A DNA stretch of 64,000 bases from Doryteuthis pealeii (taxonomy: Eukaryota; Mollusca; Cephalopoda; Myopsida; Loliginidae), in the NCBI GenBank assembly GCA_023376005.1, contig CM042145.1:13367073-13431072 (forward strand). The letters are read 5' to 3'. The notes under the pieces were generated by a model. It saw only the letters and a program-made list of their open reading frames with translations, ran no database searches and was not told the DNA's origin. The position numbers were made by a program, and so were the translations under genes. Below are positions 53,601-64,000 of this stretch, piece by piece; positions within the stretch are counted from its first letter, which is position 1; each line of letters starts with the position of its first letter.

Positions 53601-56150
53601 TAATATATTATCACCTACAACGCCGTTATATCATACCACACTATATATACCGTCACAGCCGCGATACTCGTATTCATACGCTATACACAACCGAGGAGCT
53701 AAACTACTGGCTTACATACAGAGCAAGAGAATTCGTATGAAAGTATCTCCTCACCGCCTGGATGAGAAGACTCAGCACATATGATATCTCGTAGGAGGAC
53801 AAATCTAGCTGCTCACGAATGTCAGAGAGCTATTCACCTCCGTAGAGACACTGGATGGCGCTATTGGCCAGAGTAACGACGTCGTACGCTAATCCGCGGC
53901 TCGTACTCACAAGATCAACGAATCATATCCCTCCATGACGTAATCATCCCAGAACACACAGCACGAGTACCTCGAGATAAGATCTGGCCCAAGTCTCCAG
54001 CAGAAGGCGAGGTCACAACACGACTATCACCTTAATGGCGCCATCAACTCCACCTCGTATCGGTATCCACCTCACTTAGCTGAAGTGCATGTCTCGCAAG
54101 CCTCGATACACTCCACATCCTCTCACGCTAATATGTCCGCTCCTAGGAACTCTCATCACGGCATGCTTGTCAGTCACACTAACTGCGTCCTAAGGTCTCA
54201 GCGAAACGGCGGCACTGAATGACAGCACTACGGATACTACGCTCATGTATATCTATACTATATTACAATATATATATATATATATATAATTGTATATACA
54301 TATATATAATAATATATTAAATATGTAAATATATAGATATAAATATAATATCATCTCCTAAATACTATCATATAGAGGACTGGTCCCCAGATCCTACTCT
54401 GATATATATGTAACAGTATATATAATATGCAATACCGTAATATTATTTGTCACAGAGTCTATATATGCAGAATTGTCGTCGCTGACTACTCCATCGACCA
54501 TCATCACGATCCACGTGAGCAGAGTGACTTATACACCTCCCTCTGATCCGATCAATAGCACGCCTGAGCTGCAACCTCGCTACGTACTAATACGCTCGTA
54601 GCTAAGCTTAGCACATCAGATGCGCAATATAGATACGGGTACACGCTCGCACGACACGCCACTAACGCACAGTCGATGCCAAAGCTCGAAGCGTGTATGC
54701 CAGTACTCATCTGACTCGAGTGATCGCACGCGCTCTGCTATTAACAGCCACTATCGCTAAGGTTACCGTCATGAGCAATATCGCACACAGCCTTAAATAC
54801 ATAAAGAAATACACGCAGCACCGCATCGTCTTTGGTAAGAATCTAACATCACTATCACTATGCTCCGCGCAATTGAGTTCCATTATATAATGTTATATAT
54901 ATTATATATATATCAAATATCACTCGTCATTTCTCGTTATATGGACCTCTACGCCACTCAATAATGATCTTCACTATACATACAAGTCAACGAATAATCT
55001 ATTAACAATACGTATTACATAGTACATACGACCCTACACACATCATATTATGTAGCTATAATACGGATAGCTCCTTATATACTCTAAGATCCCGATATAT
55101 GTACTATAGAGTCTCTACCACACTACCTATCTAAAGCGTGCATCGGTGTAACCAAGAATCTTATCGGCGCTCAAACATCATCATCCTGTCTACGACTACG
55201 CCCGATGTCGTACTCGCTCTACACGTGCAGACTGACAGCGTTCAGCTCGAGCTAGGCCGACCACACAACACCTAGACTAGTGCGCAGTGATATCTCAGGA
55301 TATGATGTAACGATCTTTTGATCCATAACAACGTCGATACAACCTACATGATGACTATCCGTACACATTAATCACATGTAAGCCCCGCCAAGTCTCTAAT
55401 ATCTCGTTGAGCTCGCATGGTCCACCTCACACACTCAGCGCACTTTACATATAAGACCGTATCGCGGTCCAGTGAACGCGACGCTCACGTTATGGCCACA
55501 CCTCATACACCTACACACGTTAATCTACTAGATAGGAACTCATTATATCATCTATTACGCCTACTGAAACCATCATGATACTGACAATCCTGAACGTCGA
55601 ACACCTGACGACAGCTCTAACTGAGCATCTATAATATAAGTAAATAGATAAGGGCTAATCAGAAGACTTAGGACACACAAGAGCTCGCCACGCAAACCTA
55701 CTATATAAATAGGCACTAATCTCATCAATAGTGTGAGCCATCTAACAGGAAACAATATTATCACACGAGCCTAGAAGGCACACTACTGCAGATCACTGAA
55801 CTTCGCCGACCAGTATCAGCGTGATAGGTGCAGCATTCTCAGATGCATCGACCTCTAACACCTCTAGCCGAACAGTCTGGATTTACCTTAATCAATCGTG
55901 TTCTTTAGCTCTACGTCTATAACCGCACTCGAACAAGCAGTATGTACAACCCCACTAAAGTGCAGTTATTAGCATAAGAGTCGTGCCGCTCCTGAGACGC
56001 AGATACTCATTAATTAGTACTATGCCCCAAGCTAACTTACAACTACCTGTCTCCACACGCTCGAGATAGCCCACGCTCCCAGAGCGTCTATAGCGCTACT
56101 GACCAGTGCGACTGAAACAAGCTCCACATACACTTCGTCATGAGAGCTAT
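53601..56150. other. Compositionally foreign, homopolymer-free block
   Basis: About 2.5 kb that is roughly 45% GC by eye, with several CpGs per line. By eye there is no run of five or more equal bases and only a handful of runs of four. Patches of TA repeat at 54245-54340 and 54890-54910 interrupt it. The open frames (longest near 60-70 residues at 53569, 54693 and 55573) are what random sequence of this size would give. I recognise no protein, RNA or repeat. It most likely represents poor base calling inside the TA satellite. Confidence 0.7.
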
Positions 56151-56159
56151 CTGTATATA

Positions 56160-56450
56160 CTTAATAAATATGTTTTAAAAGATGAAATTATATATATTTG
56201 TATATAATATATTATATGATTATAATATATGTTTATATATATATATTAATATATTATATAGTATATAATATATATATGATATATATATATATAGTTATAT
56301 ATATATATATGTAATATATATATATTATGCATAATATATAGTTAATATATATGTTTAATATAAATATTATATAATATATGAATAATATATAATTATATAT
56401 ATATATAATTAATATAATATATATATATGTATATATATATATCCACCAAT
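56160..56450 (+). repeat. (TA)n satellite tract, second block
   Basis: TATA-type sequence with AATATA and TTAATA variants. Tyr/Ile frames are artefacts. Confidence 0.9.
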
Positions 56451-56847
56451 TTGTATAACATAACCTTTGCACTGTCCATAAAACACACATACGATCCCCA
56501 AATACACTAAATACATACGAAATATCACTCATCCAAATCATAACATCTTATGCGCGTAAAGGACCTGTTTTGAATTTTTTTTATTTCCTTGTATTGCGAA
56601 ATCAACGTCACCTGATGAATGCATGCAATTTTGCATGTAGATGAACCTATAGTTTGTGACTGTTCTTCTATTGCATCAAATAAATAGATACGTAATAACC
56701 TTTTATATATTTTATTAATTAATTATATGATATGATACCTATGTATATGTTATATACATATATATATATATAGTATACATATAATATGTGAAAATAAAAA
56801 TGAAATATAACTCGACATGTATGAATGAAATATAATGAAAAAAAAAA

Positions 56848-56968
56848 AACGATGTTTACAACTGAAATAGGCTCATCAGAAGAGAAAGTGTGCAAAACCG
56901 TCAAAGAATTGCCCCGAAACGGTTGCACACTTCTCTTTGATGAGCTATTCATTTGTAAACATCGTTTG
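56848..56968. repeat. Long hairpin, about 50-bp arms
   Basis: AACGATGTTTACAA...GGCTCATCAGAAGAGAAAGT then GTGCAAAACCGT is mirrored after about 17 bases as ACGGTTGCACACTTCTCTTT ... TTGTAAACATCGTT. It is a unique segment between TA blocks, possibly a MITE. Confidence 0.8.
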
Positions 56969-56989
56969 TTTTCATTATATCTTACACAT

Positions 56990-57320
56990 TAATATATATA
57001 TCATATATTATTATATATACATAGTATATATATATTATACTAATATAATATATTATACATATATTATATATATAATACATATATATTATATATATAAATA
57101 ATTATACATATAAATAATACATATATATACATAATATATACATACATATATATTATACATATAATATAATATATATATAGATACATATATAATACAATAT
57201 TATATATATATCAAATATATATACATATATATACATATAATATATATAAATTATTATCATACATATATATGATATACATACACTATTAATATATATATAT
57301 AAATATATACATAATTTATA

Positions 57321-57352
<32 letters not shown>

Positions 57353-57829
57353 ATAACATATATATAATATATACATATAATATCTATATATATTATTATA
57401 AACATATATATATATACTATATATATATAATATATTATAATAAATATAATATATAATATATATATACAATATATACATATATATATATATATATTACATA
57501 TTATGTATATATTATACATATATATATATATATATATACATATATATATAATATATACATATATACATAATACTATATACTATATAATATATATATACAT
57601 ATATATAATATACATATATATATAACAATATATTATTACTACATATATATATTATCATATATACATATAAATATATATATATATATATTATAATAATATA
57701 CTATATATATATATATATAATATACAGTATAATATTATATATATATATACATATATATAATATACTATATATACATAATATATATATATTATATATATAT
57801 ATATATATAAATATATACTATATATATAC

Positions 57830-57861
<32 letters not shown>

Positions 57862-57862
57862 C
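56990..57862 (+). repeat. (TA)n satellite tract, third block
   Basis: TATA with irregular CATATA and AATATA insertions over about 870 bp. Confidence 0.9.
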
Positions 57863-58480
57863 TAGCAAATATATGCACCCTCCGGGTGCAAGTATTAAGT
57901 TTTAACTAATAATATTATATTAAATTAGAAAGGCTAATGAAACTAAATAAGAATGCAGATAAAAAGATTTGAACAGAGGTGGTATAATCGAAAAAATAGA
58001 ACAACTGAAACTTACCCTTCCATCACTCTTGTCTTTCATGTGTTATTTTTTCTAATTTAAGTATTAGTTAAAAGAGGAAGTGAAGAATAAAATGACAGTT
58101 ATTTTTTCTTGTTAACAGATTTCATTTAAGATTCATTGAAGAAATGTTTGCTTATATTCATTATAATAAAACCAAACAATTAAAATCAATAATACTAAGC
58201 ACATATTTATAAAATCACATTTTTAATATCAATATGCAAATTAGCCTTCCCATTTAAACTGTAAACCGCTATTTTGTTGTACATATAAATATAATTGCAT
58301 GCTATTAGTATGTAGATATGGTTACAGTATTAATAATGTAAAACAATTTTATTAATAATTGAGGTTTAAATAAAAATAAAATCATTGAGAATGTGATATA
58401 AATAACTAAGGGAATTGTGACTTGAGTAGTAATATAGTTTCGGTTACAGACAGAAAAACACACCAATCTCCAAATATATA
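57863..58480 (+). mobile_element. Repeat of the 'ACTAGCAA...CACCC' family, copy with intact hairpin
   Basis: It starts ACTAGCAAATATATGCACCC, with GCACCC-TCC-GGGTGC a perfect six-base stem. It ends AGTTTCGGTTACAGACAGAA then CAATCTCCAAATATA. It is embedded between TA satellite blocks on both sides. Confidence 0.65.
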
Positions 58481-59095
58481 TATATAATATATATATAATA
58501 TATATATATAATACTATATATATATACATACATATATAATATAATAATATATATATATACATAATTATATATCACATATTATATACATAATATACATATA
58601 TAATACATCAAATATATATACATATATATATATATTATACACACAATAATATATACCATATATATAATATATACATATATATACATATATATATATACAC
58701 ATATATACATATTAATATATATACACATTATACATAATATATATATACATATTATATATCATATATAATACATATACACAATATATTATATATACATATA
58801 CACACATATATATATATACATATACACACACATATATATAATTAATATAATAAAATATATATATATATATATATATATAAAATAATATATGTAAATAATA
58901 TATATAATATAATATATTAATATTAAAATAATATATGTATATATATATTATATATAATATAAAAATAATTATTATGTATATATATATATATATATAATAA
59001 AATATATATATATATAATAATATATATATATTTAATATATATAATATATATAATATATATATATAAAATATAATATGTGTATAGAATAATATATA
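58480..59095 (+). repeat. (TA)n satellite tract, fourth block
   Basis: TATA with ACACA and AATAA interruptions. A further short block is at 59178-59253. Confidence 0.9.
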
Positions 59096-59945
59096 CATTT
59101 ATAAAGGAAAAGTGACTTACCGGTGAATTTGTTCACGATGGTTAGTAAGTGTAGAATTCAAGAGGGTAAGTCAGCGATATAATATTATATATATATAAAA
59201 ATATAATTAAAATATTATATAATATATATAATATATATAATATATATATATAATACTGCCCAGCGCTTTCTACCCAAAAGAATCAATCTTACTCAGGATT
59301 CACATAAGGATCAGGGGAAAAAATTTGACATATTATGTATCTTTTTTTCCATCAGAATCTTTCTATATGGTTGTCAGTCTACTACATCAATAAGAATAAA
59401 TAAACACCAGCAATGATATTAAGGATTTTAGTTTTTTTTAATTGCTGAAAATGTAAAGCTAAATAGTGATTCTAAAAAAATCAGTGGAGAGTCTACCTTA
59501 TGGCTGAGGTAGTTGTATATTTTCTATCCATGCTTGTGGTCAATGTTTGTTTGAACTTAAGTGAAAAAGCTACAAGTTCAAATTCTGATAAAAAAAACAA
59601 AAAAAAAAAAAACAAAACAGGCAAGCTTTCAACACTTGGCAAACTGAAGCTATGCAATCTTCCTAATTCCTTATTTTTTCTCATTTGTGCTCAACTTCGT
59701 TTAGTAAATATCTGAAAAGTTAAAGAAAATAAGGGTTATGGAACACAGAAAGTGTTATTAATTTTTATTCAATATTCTATTGCAAAAGATTTTTAAAATA
59801 CTGGACTCTTTATGAATTAAAATCAACGTTATTTATGATACTGTTTTTGGTCCGCTTTGCAAAATAGATTTATCATTGTGTCCTATCTTCATTTATATGA
59901 AAGTGTCATACAAAAATTCTAAAAAATTGTAGAACTATTAAATAG

Positions 59946-60412
59946 AGATGGACCACCGATTTTCCGGTAACCTCTTTTAATCCGGACAAAATTACGTGCA
60001 CACTGCACGTCTACCGGAAAACTGCAAAATTCTTCTTATTCCATCCTAGAGCCGAACTGCTGTGTAAGAGAGCGTACTTGCCACCAAACTGTACATCCCT
60101 TATCTTTCCTTATCCAACCCCCAAGGCCAATAAATACTGCGCTCTATTGAAGGCCAAATAAGTAAGTATCGCTCACTTTACGAAGCGTATGTTTTATTAG
60201 ATGTAGTAAAATTCTAACAAGATGCATAAAATTTTTAATGTGCAAAGTATTTGTTGAATTTAATGTTTCTAACAGTCCCAATGTTGTTAAAGATATGAGA
60301 TGTGCATAATTAGTGGGACACAGGTGTATTGAATTTCAGAATTTGCAATACTACGATCTCCGTTGGTCCGAAAAATGAATAAATCCGGAACGGTTCTAAG
60401 CCGATCCTCTGT
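59946..60412. mobile_element. Possible pogo/Tigger-like MITE
   Basis: The left end GATGGACCACCGATTTTCCG then TCTTTTAATCCGGAC and the right end CCGTTGGTCCGAAAAATGAA then AATCCGGAACGG share inverted CCGGA/TCCGG blocks. Similar CACCG..CCGG ends occur in pogo-type elements. TIR pairing is imperfect. Confidence 0.4.
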
Positions 60413-60604
60413 ATTTAAATAATATATATCATATAGTACTATCTTTTCCATAACTTCATAATATTAATTTGGATTTATTTAGATATTGCTCACTTGCAGT
60501 GTCATGTTCAAGCCAGGGAAGGAAAAAAATGTGTGCGGGGTGGGGGACGGACACACACACACACGGACAAACACACATACATACATACATACACATACAC
60601 AAAC

Positions 60605-60979
60605 GTGAAGTCAGTCACTCCATCTTCTTCCTCCTCGACTTGATGATATTAATGTTGACAAGAGGCAAGGGGAGTAACTCTCAGTGGGTCCATTCCCTCG
60701 GGTCTTCAACTGAATCACACAACGAATGCGGCTGTCGTCGTCTCTGTTACCTCCGCCGAAAAACAGCCCTACACGTCTCGACCGAATGAGATCAACGACT
60801 TCGTCGCGATTACACTGAAAGAAGAGATATATAAATTGAATAGTTCGAGTGGATAAGCTCAAAGATTACAGAAATGGCCAGGTAGCAGCAGCGCACATTT
60901 GCATTCACAGTCAAGGGATCATGACTTCGCTAAGGCCGCAAACCACGCATGAAGCTGCCATGAAGACGGTAAGAGTGAG
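60605..60979. other. Candidate exon(s) of an unidentified gene, signals on both strands
   Basis: GC-richer, non-repetitive sequence. On + it ends CATGAAGACG|GTAAGAGTGA, a good donor. On - there is TCTCTTCTTTCAG|TGTAATC, a good acceptor with exon start near 60818, and the frame after it is open for over 60 residues (CNRDEVVDLIRSRRVGLFFG...). A + frame is also open (SAEKQPYTSRPNEINDFVAI). I recognise no protein. An octamer ATTTGCAT is at 60897-60904. Confidence 0.35.
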
Positions 60980-61224
60980 AAACATGCCCCCCCCCCCCAA
61001 CTCATTGGTCTTTGTTTGTAGAAACCAGTTTTATAAGAATCGTAAAATCACAATTTTTTTTTTTTTTTTTACTTATTTGTTGAGATATTTTTTTATTTGC
61101 AGAAATAAAATTTTGGGCGAAAAGCAATAATAATGATGTTTAGTGTACGAGACCCAGATTCAATTATGGGGTCCACTATATCGTCCGAAAACATGATGCG
61201 ACGACTAAATTAAGTGGGTTACCT

Positions 61225-61280
61225 CCCTTGTCCGTATTCTCCACTGCGCACGCGGACTTTTCGCTTTTTCTCAGCTGGGA
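61225..61280. promoter_or_regulatory. Possible promoter, NRF1-like site
   Basis: ACTGCGCACGCGGACTT contains TGCGCACGCG, close to the NRF1 consensus (T)GCGCANGCGC, in a small CpG-containing patch. On the minus strand AAGGGAG|GTAACC follows and could be a first-exon donor leading to the acceptor near 60818. Confidence 0.3.
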
Positions 61281-62079
61281 TTCTTAATTGACAAAATATT
61301 GCTTCTAAAGTAAAATTCCTACTTGTGATTATGTCACTGGGAATTTTTTTCGAGTTTTATATATATATAAAAATCTAATCATTTAAAATAACTTCGTTTT
61401 TCTTTGCTTTTTTTTTTTTCAAATGTAGTCAAGATTTTTTAGAACGACGATGACAGGACGATTCGTGTTATGTTGTTAATAATAAATTTAGTAACGTCAA
61501 AAAATAAAAAAATACTTTGTACTCCTAAATGTTTATGTTGTTTGGACTTGATTAAAAAATACAATATGATGAATCAATTAATGTAAAGTTTCATGTAGCG
61601 AATAATCTTTTTCATTTTGATTGCAAACAAAATTAAACTAACAACCAGCGATTTATTTATTTTTTGATTGGAATCAATCTGAAGTTAAAATCAAATACGC
61701 TGGCTAATTTATTTGTACTTTATTAAAAATTAACATTGTTTGAAAAACAAAACATATACAAAAAACAATAACAGAAAAAAAAACAATAAAAAACAAAACA
61801 AACTACGTCAGTATCAATAATGCAAGTTTAATTTTGTGTGTGTTGTTACTTACGCCGTAGAATATATGGCCTCTGTGATTATTAAAAAAAATAAGACGGG
61901 CGATTAGATATTGAAGAAATTAGTTTAATCTGAAAAACAAAAAGCTAAATTTATTGGTAGGATAAGGAAAGATAATGGTCTTTTGAATTTTAGTTTGTTA
62001 AATGAACCCGAACCCCTTATTGATTGAAGAAGAAGGGTTTCGCTTCATCCACTATTCCTGCATTATCTGTTGATTTCTC

Positions 62080-62082
<3 letters not shown>

Positions 62083-62140
<58 letters not shown>

Positions 62141-62152
62141 TGTGTGTGTGTT
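62083..62152 (+). repeat. (TA)n then (TG)n microsatellite
   Basis: About 27 TA units, one break, then (TG)n. Confidence 0.95.
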
Positions 62153-62328
62153 TGTGATTAATTGATTGTAACGCCATGTCAACCGTCTAGGGTCATTTTA
62201 AGCCTAGAGGTCAGGGAATCGTGTTAATTGTACGTTTATTTATATTAACATTTTTTGTGTAGTTGTTTCTTTAGATTTTTTTTTTTTGCACACGGTCTTA
62301 TCGAATACGAATAATTTTTAAATGTCTA

Positions 62329-62532
62329 TTTGACCCATAGATGAGATCTTAACATAATACCACTCCAGGTAGAGTGGATCTGGGAGTGATGGTAATGAAG
62401 AGGTACTCCACACTCTTTAGATCTCCAGAATTGGAGCCTCACCATCAGATGCAGTTCTGTGTTAAAACCAGAACGCCTCTTTGGGGGAGGTCATTACTCC
62501 TCTGCAGGTGATACAATCAGTGTATTCTAATA
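62329..62532 (-). mobile_element. Interspersed repeat family G, internally deleted
   Basis: It begins GACCCATAGATGAGATCTTA, has GAGCCTCACCATCAGATGCA and ends ACTCCTCTGCAGGTGATACA. The 200-bp middle part of the 39.5-kb copy is missing. Confidence 0.65.
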
Positions 62533-62944
62533 CCTGACAACATTTGTATGTGTGGCTGCACATGAAATAAAGTTTACAAAGATTTGATATCATTGTAAGG
62601 ATATTAACTGTAAGGTATATTTTTGCATCAGTTACCTAGAAATAATGTGATTATGCTTTTTTATTTTTGATCTAGGTAAACTGCACTTAACACAAATAAA
62701 ATACTGTACTCAGAAAATCAAAGTTGATTAAAATTTATTATATTGAGTGATAGTATATAGAATTCTCGAATTTAAGCATTAGATTGAATATACCTGTTTT
62801 TATGCTAGACAAAGCTGTGTAGGAGTGTATGTGTGTATTTACCAACACAATACGTTGAATTTATTTCAGCACAAGGCCAGGTAAAGAGGAATAGGTGTGA
62901 GGAAAATTGTGTTTTGTCAGTCTTCCAAGGGGAAAAAAATAATG

Positions 62945-63110
62945 GCCTACATTAAGAATCAGCATTCAGAATAAATCCTGGCTTCTACCCAGGCTTGAAC
63001 ATCAGCTACCCAATTAACTTGGCTGACAAAATCAGCATTCGAAATCCTAGTTTTTAACTGGGCTTGAACAACAACTATTTGTACTGGTAGCTAAGATAGT
63101 TGAGTATTTT
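62945..63110 (-). repeat. Degenerate direct repeat of about 80 bp
   Basis: AATCAGCATTC(A/G) with AATCCT(G)G and GGGCTTGAACA-like blocks occurs twice (62958 and 63030). GCTTGAAC in reverse (GTTCAAGC) resembles a box B, so it may be an old SINE fragment. Confidence 0.4.
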
Positions 63111-63299
63111 CCAGCAGTTGTTAGTTATTATTTAAACTCAGGTAAAAGCCAGTATTAGAAGAAATAATTTTCTCAGTATCTTGTCAGAATATTCATAAAG
63201 ATTCATAGTTTTTTGTTTTTTTATTTGTATGTGTATACAAGTTTTGTATTAAGGATTAAATTTGTCCACATTAAATGCCAGTTTTAAATTTGCCTAAAG

Positions 63300-63400
63300 T
63301 TGGTTTAACACAGTCAGTAGAGCATCCGCTTTGGAAATCACAAGGTTCCAGGTTCAATACTGGCCTTTGCCAACTCAGTGTATATGTAGCACAGCTTGGA
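63300..63400 (+). mobile_element. SINE family B head
   Basis: ACACAGTCAGTAGAGCATCC (box A) and CACAAGGTTCCAGGTTCAAT (box B) match the reverse of the copy at 21684. The body is lost after TGTAGCACAG. Confidence 0.65.
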
Positions 63401-63454
63401 TCAAATTAATCAAATAGATCACTAATTAAGACTGAGCCTATTCTAGTAGTGACC

Positions 63455-63695
63455 AACCCAAGCAGAGTTTTAACAGGTTTAAATTCAGAGTTTTCCTTCT
63501 CTTAGACTGGTTGCCTAAACAAGATTAAATAGCTCAGTCTACCCTACTATTTACCCATAGCTGGAGGGAGAGTAGTTGGATTCATACCTTTCCCAAGGAT
63601 ATTAGTGCCATGTGAACTGTAGCTTCATCCAAAATTTGAACTCTGGTTGACGAGTCCATTTCCTACGACTCTAACCATTACACCATGCGCTTCCA
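63455..63695 (-). mobile_element. SINE family A
   Basis: Minus head GGAAGCGCATGGTGTAATGG, eroded box B region AGTTCAAATTTTGG, body CTCCAGCTATGGGTAAATAG. The 3' terminus is deleted after GTTTTAACAGG. Confidence 0.75.
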
Positions 63696-64000
63696 ACTTA
63701 TTTGGATCTGTGAGGTAAAGTGAAAAGCTGGTGGTAGGTGCAGACTTTACTACTATCAATATGTATTTCTTGACTACGTCACTACCAATAACTTAAAAAG
63801 CAGTTTCCTATTATGAAATTCATCATTTTTTCTGATATGATTTTTTGTTAAAGTTTTATGCAGTTGTCTAGTGCAGAAAGGTGTGGTTAAAAGGTTGGAT
63901 CGTGTACATCAGCAGCTGATATGAAACAAAGCATTTTTGGTCGCTTGAAGCTGATATGTTGTGATTGTTTTTTTTTGGGGGGGGGATAAAAGCTATTGAT

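Noticed and set aside
54693..54890. 65-codon frame in the foreign block
   Set aside because: Its length is expected by chance in 2.5 kb of 45% GC sequence, and the block itself is probably not reliable sequence.
57153..59098. Long Tyr/Ile-rich frames
   Set aside because: Direct translations of TA repeats.
60897..60904. POU octamer ATTTGCAT as a regulatory site
   Set aside because: An 8-mer is expected by chance in a window of this size, and nothing else supports it.
1..64000. CRISPR arrays, bacterial operons, rRNA genes or mobile islands of prokaryotic type
   Set aside because: No regularly spaced repeats with unique spacers, no long intronless ORFs and no rRNA signatures were seen. Splice sites and SINEs show eukaryotic DNA.

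Overview
The window is animal nuclear DNA: AT-rich, intron-dense, full of (TA)n and (AC)n microsatellites, and carrying only a few short protein-coding exons. The tRNA-derived SINEs, the LINE type with a C-terminal zinc knuckle, and the very large introns suggest a mollusc, most likely a cephalopod such as an octopus. That placement is inferred from repeat style and protein divergence, not from a search.

Two host genes can be named. From the left edge to about 15.6 kb on the + strand lie the last exons of the AP-3 adaptor complex beta subunit: six exons whose splice phases fit together, ending in a stop at 14945. At 15.94-16.17 kb on the - strand is a 68-residue MOZART1 (MZT1) gene, tail-to-tail with AP3B. 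Its coding exon is preceded by a 5'UTR splice acceptor, so transcription starts further right. A candidate first exon and promoter lie near 33.6 kb, with ETS and CACGTG motifs and a minus-strand donor.

The AP3B locus is disturbed by the assembly. About 4.1 kb (5080-9195) is repeated at 9416-13590 across a 100-N gap. The second copy differs mostly by one-base indels that break both of its duplicated exons. I read this as one locus assembled twice rather than as a biological exon duplication.

From 16 kb to 52 kb the window is mostly interspersed repeats: several tRNA-derived SINE families (A-D), two LINE families with truncated C-terminal ORFs, TIR elements and MITEs, foldback elements with stems up to about 250 bp, and (TA)n tracts that often sit at the ends of these repeats. 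Possible unassigned transcription starts or exons are at 31.8-32.2 kb (X-box motif and + strand donor), 25.05-25.15 kb (- strand exon) and 60.6-61.25 kb (GC-richer segment with splice signals on both strands).

From 52.8 to 59.25 kb is a (TA)-type satellite tract. Inside it, 53.6-56.15 kb is compositionally foreign: about 45% GC by eye, CpG-rich, and with no homopolymer longer than four bases. It has no convincing gene and looks more like base-calling noise than biology, but it is the strangest stretch in the window. I found no CRISPR array, bacterial-type operon or clearly new multi-gene system.
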